Shown in pieces: positions 35,681-46,249 of a DNA stretch of 64,000 bases (position 1 is the stretch's first letter; every line of letters starts with the position of its first letter). Origin of the DNA: Flavobacteriales bacterium (lineage in GTDB: Bacteria; Bacteroidota; Bacteroidia; Flavobacteriales_F; PHOS-HE28); contig JAEUSU010000003.1 in assembly GCA_016788635.1 (NCBI GenBank), positions 29,980-93,979 on the forward strand, written 5' to 3'. The notes under the pieces were generated by a model. That model ran no database searches and had not been told where the DNA came from. It was given only the letters and a program-made list of their open reading frames with translations. The position numbers were made by a program, and so were the translations under genes.

Positions 35681-36885
35681 ACGTCCAGCCCATCAAACAA
35701 CGGTTCGGCATCATCGGGGCATCCCCCCTGCTGGACCGTGCCATTGAGATCGCCGCTCAGGTGGCTCCCACGGACCTCACCGTGCTCATTACAGGCGAAA
35801 GCGGCAGCGGAAAAGAGGTGATGCCGCAGATCATCCACGGTTTCAGTGCGCGCAAGCATGGCCCCTACATCGCCGTGAACTGCGGAGCCATTCCGGAAGG
35901 CACCATCGACAGTGAATTGTTCGGCCATGAGAAGGGCTCCTTCACCGGTGCGCACGAGGCGCGCAAGGGCTATTTCGAGGTGGCGGACAAGGGTACCATC
36001 TTCCTGGATGAGGTGGGCGAACTGCCGCTGACCACGCAAGTGCGCCTGCTGCGCGTGCTGGAGACCGGTGAGTTCATCCGTGTGGGCAGCAGCAAGGCCC
36101 AGAAGACGAACGTGCGCGTGGTGGCCGCCACCAACGTGCAGATGCTGCAGGCCGTTCAGCGCGGCACCTTCCGGGAGGACCTTTACTACCGCCTGAATAC
36201 CGTGCCCATTCACGTGCCCGCGCTGCGCGAGCGCAAGGAGGACATTCATCTGCTGTTCCGCTACTTCGCCCAGGAGACCGCCTCAAAATACAAGGCTCCG
36301 CCGCTCGTTCTGCGGGATGATGCCCTGCATTTGCTTTCGGCCTACCGATGGCCGGGCAACGTGCGCCAGTTGCGCAACATCGTGGAGCAGATGAGCGTGA
36401 TCGAACAGACCCGTGAGGTGGACGCCAAAACACTGCGGCAATACCTGCCTGACGAATCAACAGCCCTTGCTCCCTTGGGCGCCAACGGCGGTGGCGGGGT
36501 GGATGGCATCAACGAACGCGAGCTCATCTTCAAGTTCCTCTTCGACATGAAGAGCGACCTGAACGCCCTGAAGGAGCAGGTGAAAGCCTTCACCGGTGGT
36601 CAACCGTCCCCTGGGGTCGTTCCACCGCTCTATCGAGATGACGTGTTCATTCCACCTCCTTCCACCCCACCCCAAGGCACGGTGAGCATCCTGCCAGCCG
36701 GCGTGAGCGCGGATGAGGATGTGGAGCACAGCGAAGTGGAGGAATCCCTGAGCCTGGAGGAAAAGGAGAAGGAGCTGATCCGCAAAGCCCTGGCGAAGCA
36801 CCGTGGCAGGAGGAAGAACGCCGCCAACGAGCTGGGCATCAGTGAACGCACCCTGTATCGCAAGATCAAGGAGTACGCGATATGA
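35677..36885 (+). CDS. AAA+ sigma-54-type activator with Fis-type HTH
   Basis: A 402-residue transcription activator with no receiver domain. Walker A GESGSGKE (40-47), the sigma-54 contact loop GSFTGA (87-92, a variant of GAFTGA), Walker B IFLDEVGE (108-115), and the sensor landmark YRWPGNVRQLRN. A linker rich in Pro and acidic residues follows, and then a C-terminal Fis-type helix-turn-helix (NAANELGISERTLYRKIKEY). It should activate sigma-54 promoters without a phosphorelay. In Bacteroidota such genes commonly lie between miaB and lptE, as here. The ATG overlaps the miaB stop, and its own stop overlaps the next ATG. Confidence 0.9.
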   Translation: MNVQPIKQRFGIIGASPLLDRAIEIAAQVAPTDLTVLITGESGSGKEVMPQIIHGFSARKHGPYIAVNCGAIPEGTIDSELFGHEKGSFTGAHEARKGYFEVADKGTIFLDEVGELPLTTQVRLLRVLETGEFIRVGSSKAQKTNVRVVAATNVQMLQAVQRGTFREDLYYRLNTVPIHVPALRERKEDIHLLFRYFAQETASKYKAPPLVLRDDALHLLSAYRWPGNVRQLRNIVEQMSVIEQTREVDAKTLRQYLPDESTALAPLGANGGGGVDGINERELIFKFLFDMKSDLNALKEQVKAFTGGQPSPGVVPPLYRDDVFIPPPSTPPQGTVSILPAGVSADEDVEHSEVEESLSLEEKEKELIRKALAKHRGRRKNAANELGISERTLYRKIKEYAI

Positions 36886-37460
36886 GGGAATGGTCGAAGG
36901 TTGAGGGCCGGCCTGCCTCGCGCAGCCTGGAGGTTGGAAGCTGGCACCAGGCCTTGCGCAGCTGGCAGGTGCCCCTGGCCTGCTGCCTGCTTCTTTCCCT
37001 CCTCGCATCCTGCCGTATGAACGTCTCCTTCACCGGGGCGGATGTGGGCAATGCACGCACCTTCAGTGTGGACTACCTGGAACCCCGCGCGCCACAGGCC
37101 ACCCCCACGGCTGCGCAGACGGTTACCGAGACCGTACGCGACCTGATCCTGGCCCAATCGCCCCTGAAGCTTGTGGCTGATGGTGCCGATGTGCGGTATG
37201 AAGGCCAGATCACCGGCTTCGACGTGCAGCCCGTGGCCATTCAAGCCAACGAGACCGCCGCATTGAACCGATTGACCATCACCCTCTCCATCCGCTACAC
37301 CGATACGCTGGAAAAGGGCAAGGACTCCGAGTTCACCATCACCCGCTTCGCCGACTACGACAGCGGCCAGGACCTGGTGACCGTGGAGGAGACGCTGGTG
37401 AAGGAGATCGGACGCCAGCTCGCACAGGACATCTTCGACCGCACCCTGGGCCGCTGGTAG
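36882..37460 (+). CDS. lptE: LptE-like LPS-assembly lipoprotein
   Basis: A 192-residue protein. After a polar N-terminal segment of about 28 residues there is a hydrophobic stretch and LLSLLASC, a lipobox with Cys near residue 45. The actual start may therefore be an internal codon. The mature part, FTGADVGNARTFSVDYLEPRAP, then TETVRDLILAQSPLKLV, follows the Bacteroidota LptE pattern (landmarks GADVGNARTFSVDYL). LptE forms the outer-membrane LPS translocon with LptD. The start overlaps the upstream activator stop (ATGA). Function assigned mainly from context and the conserved strand pattern. Confidence 0.75.
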   Translation: MREWSKVEGRPASRSLEVGSWHQALRSWQVPLACCLLLSLLASCRMNVSFTGADVGNARTFSVDYLEPRAPQATPTAAQTVTETVRDLILAQSPLKLVADGADVRYEGQITGFDVQPVAIQANETAALNRLTITLSIRYTDTLEKGKDSEFTITRFADYDSGQDLVTVEETLVKEIGRQLAQDIFDRTLGRW

Positions 37461-37501
37461 CAAGCGGGATCGGATCATGCACCTTTGACGCACCCCACCC
37501 C

Positions 37502-38584
37502 ATGGACCGCGAACGCCTGGCCCACCTGCTGAACACCCCGGCCGAAGCCGCCCGAAGTGATGTGGACGGGCTGCAGGCATTGACCGAGCGATCCCCCTGG
37601 TTCAGTGCGGCCCACCTGCTGCGGGCAATGGCAGAACATGCCTCCGGAGATGTATTGATGGATGACACCGTGCGCACCGCCGCAGCGCACCTCCCTTCCC
37701 GTGCCCTGCTGTTCGACCGGGTGCATCCCGCTTTGGTTTCCAGGGCCACTGCGCCCCTTGAAGAACAGCCACCACCGGCGCCTGCTGAGATCACGGCTCT
37801 CCCCTCCCCATCCAACCTACATGGGGAACCACCCGTCCCGGAACCCGATGCTTCCACTCCCGGACCATCCTCCACCATCGGGCCCTTGCCATTCTCCCCT
37901 GCGTCCTTGACCGCCGTGGTGGAGCACGAGGATGACCGCCAGGAGGAAATGGGCGATCAACCTGCCCCAACGATCGGAATACCGCCGGACGAACCCAACT
38001 TCGATATTGCGGAGCGCCTGTTGGAACAACAAATCATCGAGTCGGCACTGGTCAGCGGGTACGCCCTGACCTGGGAGCATCCGGCTCCGGAAACCACACC
38101 TCCACCTCGGGAGGAACCGCCGGTTCTGCAGGTGGCCGCATCGGAGGATCCAGTTGACCGGCTGTCTCCTGCGCATGTTGCCAAACGCCGTTTTACCGAT
38201 TGGCTCAGCGAACCGGCAACGCCGCCATTGCCTCCACCTTCAGAGCCCATGGCCAAGGCAATGGCGGCACCTGCAGCCCCCCCATCCGCCACTGGACCGG
38301 CAGCCAGCCCCACGGACGCGCGGACCATTATTGACCGCTTCATCCACCAGCAAACGCCCGAGCCCCGTCCGAAGGCGGAATTCTTCTCGCCCCAACAGGC
38401 GGGCAAACGCAGCTTGGAGGAGCACGCCGAACTAGTCACCGAGACGCTGGCCCGCATCTATGAGCAACAGGGGAACCTGGCCAAGGCCATTGCCGCGTAT
38501 GAGAAGCTGGCGTTGAAAGTGCCGGCGAAAAGCGCTTACTTCGCGGCCCGCATTCAGGAATTGCGGTCCCGCACAGCCAAGTAG
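37502..38584 (+). CDS. Hypothetical protein with Pro-rich middle and TPR-like C-terminus
   Basis: A 360-residue soluble protein. The N-terminus (about 1-85) is helical with LLNTPAEAARSDVDGLQALTERSPWF. A long low-complexity middle (about 85-290) is rich in Pro, Ala, Thr and Glu. The C-terminus (about 300-360) reads like a TPR (ETLARIYEQQGNLAKAIAAYEKLAL). No enzyme motif or signal peptide is seen. A gene of this kind sits between lptE and secG in many Bacteroidota (recollection), suggesting a role in envelope biogenesis or as a scaffold. A CACCTTTG box lies 14 bp before the ATG, without a clear TTG. Confidence 0.6.
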   Translation: MDRERLAHLLNTPAEAARSDVDGLQALTERSPWFSAAHLLRAMAEHASGDVLMDDTVRTAAAHLPSRALLFDRVHPALVSRATAPLEEQPPPAPAEITALPSPSNLHGEPPVPEPDASTPGPSSTIGPLPFSPASLTAVVEHEDDRQEEMGDQPAPTIGIPPDEPNFDIAERLLEQQIIESALVSGYALTWEHPAPETTPPPREEPPVLQVAASEDPVDRLSPAHVAKRRFTDWLSEPATPPLPPPSEPMAKAMAAPAAPPSATGPAASPTDARTIIDRFIHQQTPEPRPKAEFFSPQQAGKRSLEEHAELVTETLARIYEQQGNLAKAIAAYEKLALKVPAKSAYFAARIQELRSRTAK

Positions 38585-38616
38585 TCCACGTCAACGCCGC
38601 ATCCGGCACGCATCCC

Positions 38617-38949
38617 ATGGTCGCCATCTCCATCGTCATCCTCATCATCTGCGCCCTGCTCGGGCTTTTCGTGCTCGCCCAGAACCCCAAGGGAGGCGGT
38701 CTGGCGGCTGGTTTCACTGGTGCCCAGCAGATCGGCGGTGTGCAGCGCACGGCGGACTTTCTGGAAAAAGGCACCTGGACCCTGGCCGGCGCACTGATGG
38801 TGCTCTGCCTGTTCTCCGCCGGCATCCAGTCCCGCCCGGAGGAAGAGGTATTTGATGATGCCATTGAGTCCGTGGCCCCCGTGGAGGCGCCCGGTGCCAC
38901 CGACGCGTCTGGCATGACGGATGAGGGTGCTGAGGCCCCTGCGCAGTGA
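38617..38949 (+). CDS. secG: Preprotein translocase subunit SecG
   Basis: A 110-residue membrane protein. Two hydrophobic helices, VAISIVILIICALLGLFVL and GTWTLAGALMVLCLFSAGI, are separated by the SecG loop AQNPKGGGLAAGFTGAQQIGGV with its typical GGG and GF residues. The C-terminal tail is acidic and Pro/Ala-rich, as is common in Bacteroidota SecG. It assists SecYEG-dependent export. It is the last gene before groES and probably the end of the miaB-led operon. Confidence 0.92.
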   Translation: MVAISIVILIICALLGLFVLAQNPKGGGLAAGFTGAQQIGGVQRTADFLEKGTWTLAGALMVLCLFSAGIQSRPEEEVFDDAIESVAPVEAPGATDASGMTDEGAEAPAQ

Positions 38950-39044
38950 TCGGCCATTCCGCAACTGACATTCCTTCACTTACCGATCGTCAGCTTTTCC
39001 TTTCCGCTGCAAGGGTGGCAGAAAGAGGAGCTGTAAAACGCCGC

Positions 39045-39060
39045 TGGCACAAGGCTTGAC
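39045..39060 (+). promoter_or_regulatory. Sigma-54-like element upstream of groES
   Basis: TGGCAC-N5-TTGAC, 54 bp before the groES ATG, has the spacing of a -24/-12 promoter, but the usual GC at -12 reads GA. The cluster encodes a sigma-54-type activator upstream. No CIRCE element is present. Confidence 0.22.
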
Positions 39061-39113
39061 CACTGTGCGACCGGAATTTTCCCAACCTAACCGTTCAAAC
39101 CCAATTCACTTCC

Positions 39114-39404
<291 letters not shown>

Positions 39405-39444
39405 GTACGGGCGTATCATGATCCGCCCATTTTCATTCCCCTAA

Positions 39445-41097
<1,653 letters not shown>

Positions 41098-41124
41098 GTC
41101 ACGTCCAACGCATCTCTTCAATGC

Positions 41125-41153
41125 GCGAGCCCTGGCGGAAGCCGGGGCTCGTT
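41125..41153 (+). terminator. Hairpin after groEL
   Basis: A 10-bp stem GAGCCCTGGC/GCCGGGGCTC around a GGAA loop, 30 bp after the groEL stop. The following T-run is poor (GTTGCTGG), so termination may be weak. Confidence 0.45.
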
Positions 41154-41240
41154 GCTGGCTGGGCGAAGGGTTACTAACACCTGTCGATAATTCAAGTCCT
41201 AGAGCGACAGGGCCTCCAGCTACTTTCACCCGCCGTAAAG

Positions 41241-41270
41241 AGGTCCGTTCCAGCATTGGGCGGACCTTTT
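41241..41270 (+). terminator. Hairpin with T-run just upstream of the condensin operon
   Basis: AGGTCCG/CGGACCT, a 7-bp stem with a 13-base loop, is followed by TTT. It ends 13 bp before the kleisin ATG, so it is either a terminator that forces transcription to start downstream or a leader attenuator. Confidence 0.4.
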
Positions 41271-41282
41271 AGCAAGCACCCG

Positions 41283-42506
41283 ATGCCCATAGCGCCGAAA
41301 CGCTTCTTCGACTTCTGCGCCAGCCACGTGCCCCTGCTGCACGCCCTGGCCACTCGCCCCGGCGACGTGAGCGAAGCTCAGGTTCGTCAGCTCATACGCA
41401 CCCACGGCGATGCAGCGACCGAGCTTCCCGAGACCACCTGGGAGCGCCTCCTTGAGCTGCAGATCCTCTCTCCTTTGGAAGAGGGCAGCGCTCACTACGT
41501 GCTGGCGCAGCCGCTCTTGCAATTGCTCAACTTCCTGCACGACGATGCCCTGCCCACGAGCCCGGAGATCATCCAAGGCTATACCGCAGCGCTCGAAAGC
41601 GCGCGCAAGCGCATCGTGAGCGGCACACAGGCCCTGGATGCGCTCAGCGTAGGCCTGGCGGCCACCGAAGTGGACCACACCCTTCGGCGGATGCAGGAGG
41701 ATCTCGATGCGACCCACCGCGCCGTTCTGGCCGAAGTGGCGCGTTACAAGGCCGATCGCGGCAGTGTGAGCGTGCGGGAGCGCTACCAGAGGATCGTGCG
41801 CCTCATGGACCAGTACGTCAAGCCGCTCGTTGAGATCGTGCGCGTGGACGGACCGCTTGTGGAGACCCTCAATGAATTGGATGGCGCCTTGCGCGCAGCG
41901 CGTGAGAGCGGCGTCTTCGTGGAGCTCTCCGCCGTTCTGCGCAACGAACGGCAGCTCCGCGCCCTTCGTCGGCGCGCCATCCACACGTTGAACGAGAGCC
42001 GGAAGGAGCTGCAGCCCTTGTACGATGTGCTGCGTCGCAGCAGTGCCATCGCTCATGGCGCCACGCTCGCGCTCAGCCGTTTGCGCCACATGAAGCTGGA
42101 TGACTGGGTGGCCCATTATGTTCCGCAAGCAGGTCGCGCGCCCATCGAGTGCCCGCCTACGGACATCGTGCTGCGCCGCACGATCCATCATGTGGCCGCG
42201 CATCCGCCCCAGCCGCCGCCTGCGCTCCGCATGCAGGAGAGCCAGGAGACACCGGCTGACTACGTCCGACTGCTCTGGTTGAACGCGCTTCCCGACGCAC
42301 TCCGCTCCGATCTGCCGGTGAAGGACCTGACGGAATGGATGGTGAGCAGCTACCCGGACAAGGGAACGGCCGATGCGCTTCTGGGATTGAGCAAGATCCT
42401 CTTCGATCCAGCGCTCGACGTCACATTCAAGAGCAGCAAGCCCAAGGCCTACCGCACGCGTGATGGCGTGCTGGAGGCCGTCACCTTCAGCATCCGCAAG
42501 CCATGA
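41283..42506 (+). CDS. mksF: MksF/JetA-type kleisin subunit of an SMC-like condensin
   Basis: A 407-residue mainly helical, charged protein. The N-terminal 80 residues look like a winged-helix module (AQVRQLIRTHGD, LLELQILSPL), the middle is helical bundle and coiled coil, and the C-terminal part has KGTADALLGLSKILFDP. There is no enzyme motif. I assign it mainly from gene order: first of three genes before a small acidic partner and a MukB-like ATPase, as in mukFEB, mksFEB and jetABC. Kleisins of this class bridge the SMC heads. ATG 41283 is favoured; a TTG 27 bases upstream is possible. The stop overlaps the next ATG. Confidence 0.68.
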   Translation: MPIAPKRFFDFCASHVPLLHALATRPGDVSEAQVRQLIRTHGDAATELPETTWERLLELQILSPLEEGSAHYVLAQPLLQLLNFLHDDALPTSPEIIQGYTAALESARKRIVSGTQALDALSVGLAATEVDHTLRRMQEDLDATHRAVLAEVARYKADRGSVSVRERYQRIVRLMDQYVKPLVEIVRVDGPLVETLNELDGALRAARESGVFVELSAVLRNERQLRALRRRAIHTLNESRKELQPLYDVLRRSSAIAHGATLALSRLRHMKLDDWVAHYVPQAGRAPIECPPTDIVLRRTIHHVAAHPPQPPPALRMQESQETPADYVRLLWLNALPDALRSDLPVKDLTEWMVSSYPDKGTADALLGLSKILFDPALDVTFKSSKPKAYRTRDGVLEAVTFSIRKP

Positions 42507-43078
42507 ACGAGCTTCCGTACGTCAAGGACATCTTCGACAAGCTCCGCCAGGGAGCGTACATCACGCACGAGCAGGGCAATTTGCATGCGCCCCTTACGGA
42601 GCGCTACGATGCTTATGCCGACTATTTCAGGCCGCTCGGCCTCGATCTGGTGCGTCACCCGCGCGACTTCTTCTATTTCCGGACGGAGACCGCCGAATCC
42701 ACACCACCGCCCGCATCCCTCCCGCCCATCGCGGTGTTCTGCTTCATCCTCATCGAGGCCACGGCGAACGAAGGCAGGCCGGTCGAGGAGTACTTGCTCA
42801 CGGAACGATTCAGCCTGGCAGGTCTTCCGCATCTGACGAGCGACCGTTTCAAAGCGCATATGAAGGCGGTCGGCATCGACGATGAGGCTTCTCTGCGCAA
42901 GCTCGTGAAGAGCATGGCGCGCCTCGGCTGGGTGGAGGTCTTCCCGGATGAGACGTTCCGCTTCCTCCGCCCCTTCCACCGCGTATTCGATCATTGCCAG
43001 GAGATCAGCCAGGTGGCGGAGCACGAGCACCGGAGCGCGCTGAAGGATGGCGAGGAGATCAACCCCGAACTGAATTGA
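42503..43078 (+). CDS. mksE: MksE/JetB-type accessory subunit
   Basis: A 191-residue protein, acidic, starting MNELPYVKDIFDKLRQGAYI. MukE/MksE-type proteins are small tandem winged-helix proteins that bind the kleisin. The segments LTSDRFKAHMKAVGI and LRKLVKSMARLGWVE look like winged helices. It overlaps the kleisin stop by four bases and is followed after 103 bp by the SMC-like gene. The assignment rests on size, fold impression and gene order. Confidence 0.62.
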   Translation: MNELPYVKDIFDKLRQGAYITHEQGNLHAPLTERYDAYADYFRPLGLDLVRHPRDFFYFRTETAESTPPPASLPPIAVFCFILIEATANEGRPVEEYLLTERFSLAGLPHLTSDRFKAHMKAVGIDDEASLRKLVKSMARLGWVEVFPDETFRFLRPFHRVFDHCQEISQVAEHEHRSALKDGEEINPELN

Positions 43079-43147
43079 TTGCGGCTGCGAAGGCATCGAG
43101 ATGCCGAGCGGCATGAACATCGGAAACATTCACCCCTAGCATTCCCG

Positions 43148-43171
43148 GCGCCTCTGCGCTTCTGCGGCTAA
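43148..43171. repeat. Intergenic CTCTGCG-type repeat, copy 2
   Basis: GGCGCCTCTGCGCTTCTGCG upstream of the SMC gene shares the CGCCTCTGCG core with the copy at 11279-11315. These are probably decayed copies of a dispersed repeat. Confidence 0.3.
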
Positions 43172-43181
43172 CCCAGAGATC

Positions 43182-45905
43182 ATGCAACTAGGACCATCGA
43201 AACTCATCGCCATCCGATCCGGCAGCTACGACTACGCCGAGATCGAGCTGGGCGCATCATTGCAGCTCGTGGGCCCCAACAACGCGGGCAAGACCACGCT
43301 CATCAACACGCTGCAGTTCCTCTACCTCGATCACCGCAACCAGATGGTCTTCGGTGATCATGACATGGAGGCCACGCGCGAGTACTACTTCCCCGACCAT
43401 TACAGTTACCTGCTCTTCGAATGCGAAGGGCCCACCGGCACCTATGTGCTCGGTTGGCGCGGCGTGAGCCGTGCGAGCGCTGGTGATCCCGTTCGGTTCA
43501 CCTACAATGGCGGCTACGATGTGGCCGACTACCTCAGCGAGAACGGCCGAGTGGCCGAGCCGAAGCACGTGCTCTCCAGGCTCGCCGGCAAGCAGTACCG
43601 CGAATTGAAGGAGCCCCAGCTTCATCGCGAAGCGCTTTTGGTGGCCACCAAAGGCGAGAGCAACGGGTTGGGCATCGTGCAACTCACCGAGAACGAGCGC
43701 TACGGGCACTTCAAGGAGGTGCTGAAGAACCTGCTCAGCCTGCGCAGCATCGATCAGCACGAGATGAAGCGCAGCCTCCTCATGCTCGCTGGCATTCCTC
43801 CCGGCAAGCCCGCGCTGGAGGCGAACAGGCTCATGACGGAGGAGTTCGAGCGCATCCGTGACCGTCGCTTGAAGCTCAACACCCTGAAGAGCGAGCAGGA
43901 CCGCCTGCGCCTCTACATCGAACGCAGCACGCTGCGAACTGAACTGGAAGGACGTCTGGCGGTGGTGCACGGCGACTTGATGGAGAAACGGCGCAAGGCG
44001 CACGACCATAACAAGCATGTGAAAGAGGCCATCGTGGCGAAGACCGAATTGCTCGAGCGCGAGCGGGAGGGCATGGTGGCAGGGCTGCAAAGCCTCGATG
44101 ACCGGATCGCCGAGCTCGCTGGCATGAAAGGCCGCGTCGATGGCGACATCGCGCGACTCGCGCATCTGGGCAAGGGCCTCGATGAGTTCAGTGAGCCGCT
44201 GGAGCGCGAAGCCCTGGCCAATGCGAAGGAGAGGCTCGCTTCGCTGAATCGAAGCCTGGGCAACGCGCAGAGCGCCGATCGAGCCCGGACCGAACGAGCC
44301 CTCACAGAGGCCAAGGCCCGAATGGTGAGCACAGAGAAGGCCATCGCTGGCTTTGACCACGCCCTCATCACCACGCTGCGCGCTTCCATCGATGAGCGGT
44401 CGCTGATGGATGTGGCGCGCCTCTTCAATATCGAGCTGCTCAAGATGCCTGTGGAGAAAGGCGGCATCGAGCTGAAGAAGAAGAAGCAAGTGGAGGCTCT
44501 GCTGAAGGAGCTCGCCGCGAACATCAAGGACGGCCGATACAGCGATGAATTGCTGAGCCTTCCGCTGCCGGACAATAGCCACTCCTGGAAGGAGCTCGTG
44601 GACGTGAAGGCCCTGAAGAAGGCGCTGGCTGATTACAAGCATGAGCACGACCGGCTTAAAGAGCTCATGGCTGCCATCGAGAACCGCGACAAGCTGGTGG
44701 CGGAGCGTGACGCGGCGCAACAGGACGTTGATCGCATCGCCGACGGACTGGGCCGATGGGAGCGCTTGCAGGAGGAGCGCAAGGATGAGCCCAAGCTGAG
44801 GAAACGCCTCTTGGACCTGAACAAGGAGAAGACCGGAGCCGAGGCCCAGCGCGCGGAGTCGCGCCAGAAGCTGGATGAGCTGAGCGTGAAGCTCTATGAG
44901 CAGCGCAATGCCCTCAACAAAGAGGATGAGCGCTTCAATCGACTGCTGCGCTTGCTGGAACAGTGCATGCCCCCGCCCGATTCCGAAGCCAGGCCGCTGG
45001 AGCCGATCAGCGTGCCGAACGATGCTGAAGACGCCATCGCGCTCTACCTCAAGCTCACTGTTGAGCACAAGGACCTGAGCCGGGAGATGGACGGACTGCG
45101 CAGCAAGATTGAGAACGTCCTCAAGGGTGACATCATAGGCGCCACCGAAGCCGATACCGTGCGCTTGATGCGCGAGCAGCTGGATGGCCTTCCCACCTTC
45201 GAGGAAGTGCTTCGCAAGGATTGGGACAACTACCTCCACCTCCTCCGCGCCAGCTTCGCCAACGTGCTCAATGGTCTTCATGACATCAAGCAAGCCGCCG
45301 AGCAGCTCAACCGCCGCTTCGGCACCGTGAGCGTGAGCAACCTCGAGAGCTTGCGCATGGAAGTGATGGACCAGAGCGACCTCGTTGAACCGCTACGGGA
45401 ACTCGCCGAGACCGATCACACCGGCCTGTTCGACGATAGCAAGAAGCTGGATGCCGCGTACGCCAGCTTCCGGAATCGCTTGAGCGAACGTATCACGCTG
45501 AATTACGGCGATCTGTTCACCCTGCGTTTCAGCGTGGCGATCAAAGGCGGTCGCGTGCATCACTACGATAACCTGCAGGTTGAGAGCCATGGCACGGCCA
45601 TCACCATCAAGGTGCTCTTCAACCTGCTGGTGCTTCGCAGCATGCTGAAGGAGGATCCGACGGACCGCACACCGCTTTCACGGGTGCCCTTCTTCCTGGA
45701 TGAGGTGCATAGCCTTGATGCGGTGAACCGGAAGGCCGTGCTCACCATGGCCCGCGACCTTGGCTTCATGGCCATCACGGCCGCGCCAGAGCCGGTAAGC
45801 GAGGTGGACGCCCTTTACTTCCTGCGTCCGCAGAACGGCCGCTTGGTGGTTCGCAACGAACTGCGTGTGGGGGTGAAATACGATAAGCTGGAGGTGCTGG
45901 AATAG
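43182..45905 (+). CDS. mksB: MksB/JetC (MukB-like) SMC ATPase
   Basis: A 907-residue SMC-like ATPase. Walker A GPNNAGKT (31-38) near the N-terminus, then a long coiled-coil region (about 220-700), and a C-terminal head with a degenerate signature ESHGTAIT (MukB-like rather than LSGGQ) and Walker B FFLDEVHSLD (837-846). The coiled-coil arms are much shorter than in MukB, so the size suits MksB or JetC. With a kleisin and an E subunit it should form a loop-extruding condensin for chromosome segregation or plasmid restriction. No JetD/MksG nuclease gene follows: the next gene is an unrelated secreted protein beyond a terminator. Confidence 0.8.
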   Translation: MQLGPSKLIAIRSGSYDYAEIELGASLQLVGPNNAGKTTLINTLQFLYLDHRNQMVFGDHDMEATREYYFPDHYSYLLFECEGPTGTYVLGWRGVSRASAGDPVRFTYNGGYDVADYLSENGRVAEPKHVLSRLAGKQYRELKEPQLHREALLVATKGESNGLGIVQLTENERYGHFKEVLKNLLSLRSIDQHEMKRSLLMLAGIPPGKPALEANRLMTEEFERIRDRRLKLNTLKSEQDRLRLYIERSTLRTELEGRLAVVHGDLMEKRRKAHDHNKHVKEAIVAKTELLEREREGMVAGLQSLDDRIAELAGMKGRVDGDIARLAHLGKGLDEFSEPLEREALANAKERLASLNRSLGNAQSADRARTERALTEAKARMVSTEKAIAGFDHALITTLRASIDERSLMDVARLFNIELLKMPVEKGGIELKKKKQVEALLKELAANIKDGRYSDELLSLPLPDNSHSWKELVDVKALKKALADYKHEHDRLKELMAAIENRDKLVAERDAAQQDVDRIADGLGRWERLQEERKDEPKLRKRLLDLNKEKTGAEAQRAESRQKLDELSVKLYEQRNALNKEDERFNRLLRLLEQCMPPPDSEARPLEPISVPNDAEDAIALYLKLTVEHKDLSREMDGLRSKIENVLKGDIIGATEADTVRLMREQLDGLPTFEEVLRKDWDNYLHLLRASFANVLNGLHDIKQAAEQLNRRFGTVSVSNLESLRMEVMDQSDLVEPLRELAETDHTGLFDDSKKLDAAYASFRNRLSERITLNYGDLFTLRFSVAIKGGRVHHYDNLQVESHGTAITIKVLFNLLVLRSMLKEDPTDRTPLSRVPFFLDEVHSLDAVNRKAVLTMARDLGFMAITAAPEPVSEVDALYFLRPQNGRLVVRNELRVGVKYDKLEVLE

Positions 45906-45922
45906 TCGACGCGCACTGAAAC

Positions 45923-45957
45923 AGGGCCTCCAAGTGTTTGGCTTGGGGGCTCTTTTC
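45923..45957 (+). terminator. Rho-independent terminator after the condensin operon
   Basis: A 12-bp stem (45923-45934 with 45942-45953, mostly paired with G-T wobbles) and a 7-base loop, followed by TTTCGTT. It lies 18 bp after the mksB stop. The remaining 290 bp to the next gene are AT-richer and contain one promoter-like element. Confidence 0.7.
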
Positions 45958-46096
45958 GTTCTCGGTACTCATTAGCCACGCGTTGGCCGGATCCGGACAA
46001 TCATCCGATCGAGAATTCCGGAACCGCGCTCTGTTCATTCATCCGTATTCCACGCCTGTTCGTGGGCAGATGTTGATATCTCATCGATTTCAAGAC

Positions 46097-46128
46097 TTGA
46101 CATTCGTCATCGACCAACCCTAGTATTG
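46097..46128 (+). promoter_or_regulatory. Putative promoter of the giant secreted protein genes
   Basis: TTG (46097-46099), a 21-bp spacer and TAGTATTG (46121-46128), one mismatch from TAnnTTTG. It would give a leader of about 115 nt before ATG 46250. Confidence 0.4.
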
Positions 46129-46249
46129 CTCCGCTCAAATGACTGAATTCAGCCATTAACGCTGATTTCTGTAGCCCGAGGGACTGCAAGCCCTAGGCGA
46201 CCAGCCTGACCAGGAGAACGCACTTGGCCGATACCAAGACGAACCTCCC

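Noticed and set aside
38950..39113. CIRCE operator expected before groES
   Set aside because: No TTAGCACTC-N9-GAGTGCTAA or near match was found.
45906..46249. A JetD/MksG nuclease after the SMC gene
   Set aside because: The region holds only a terminator, an AT-richer stretch and a promoter-like element.
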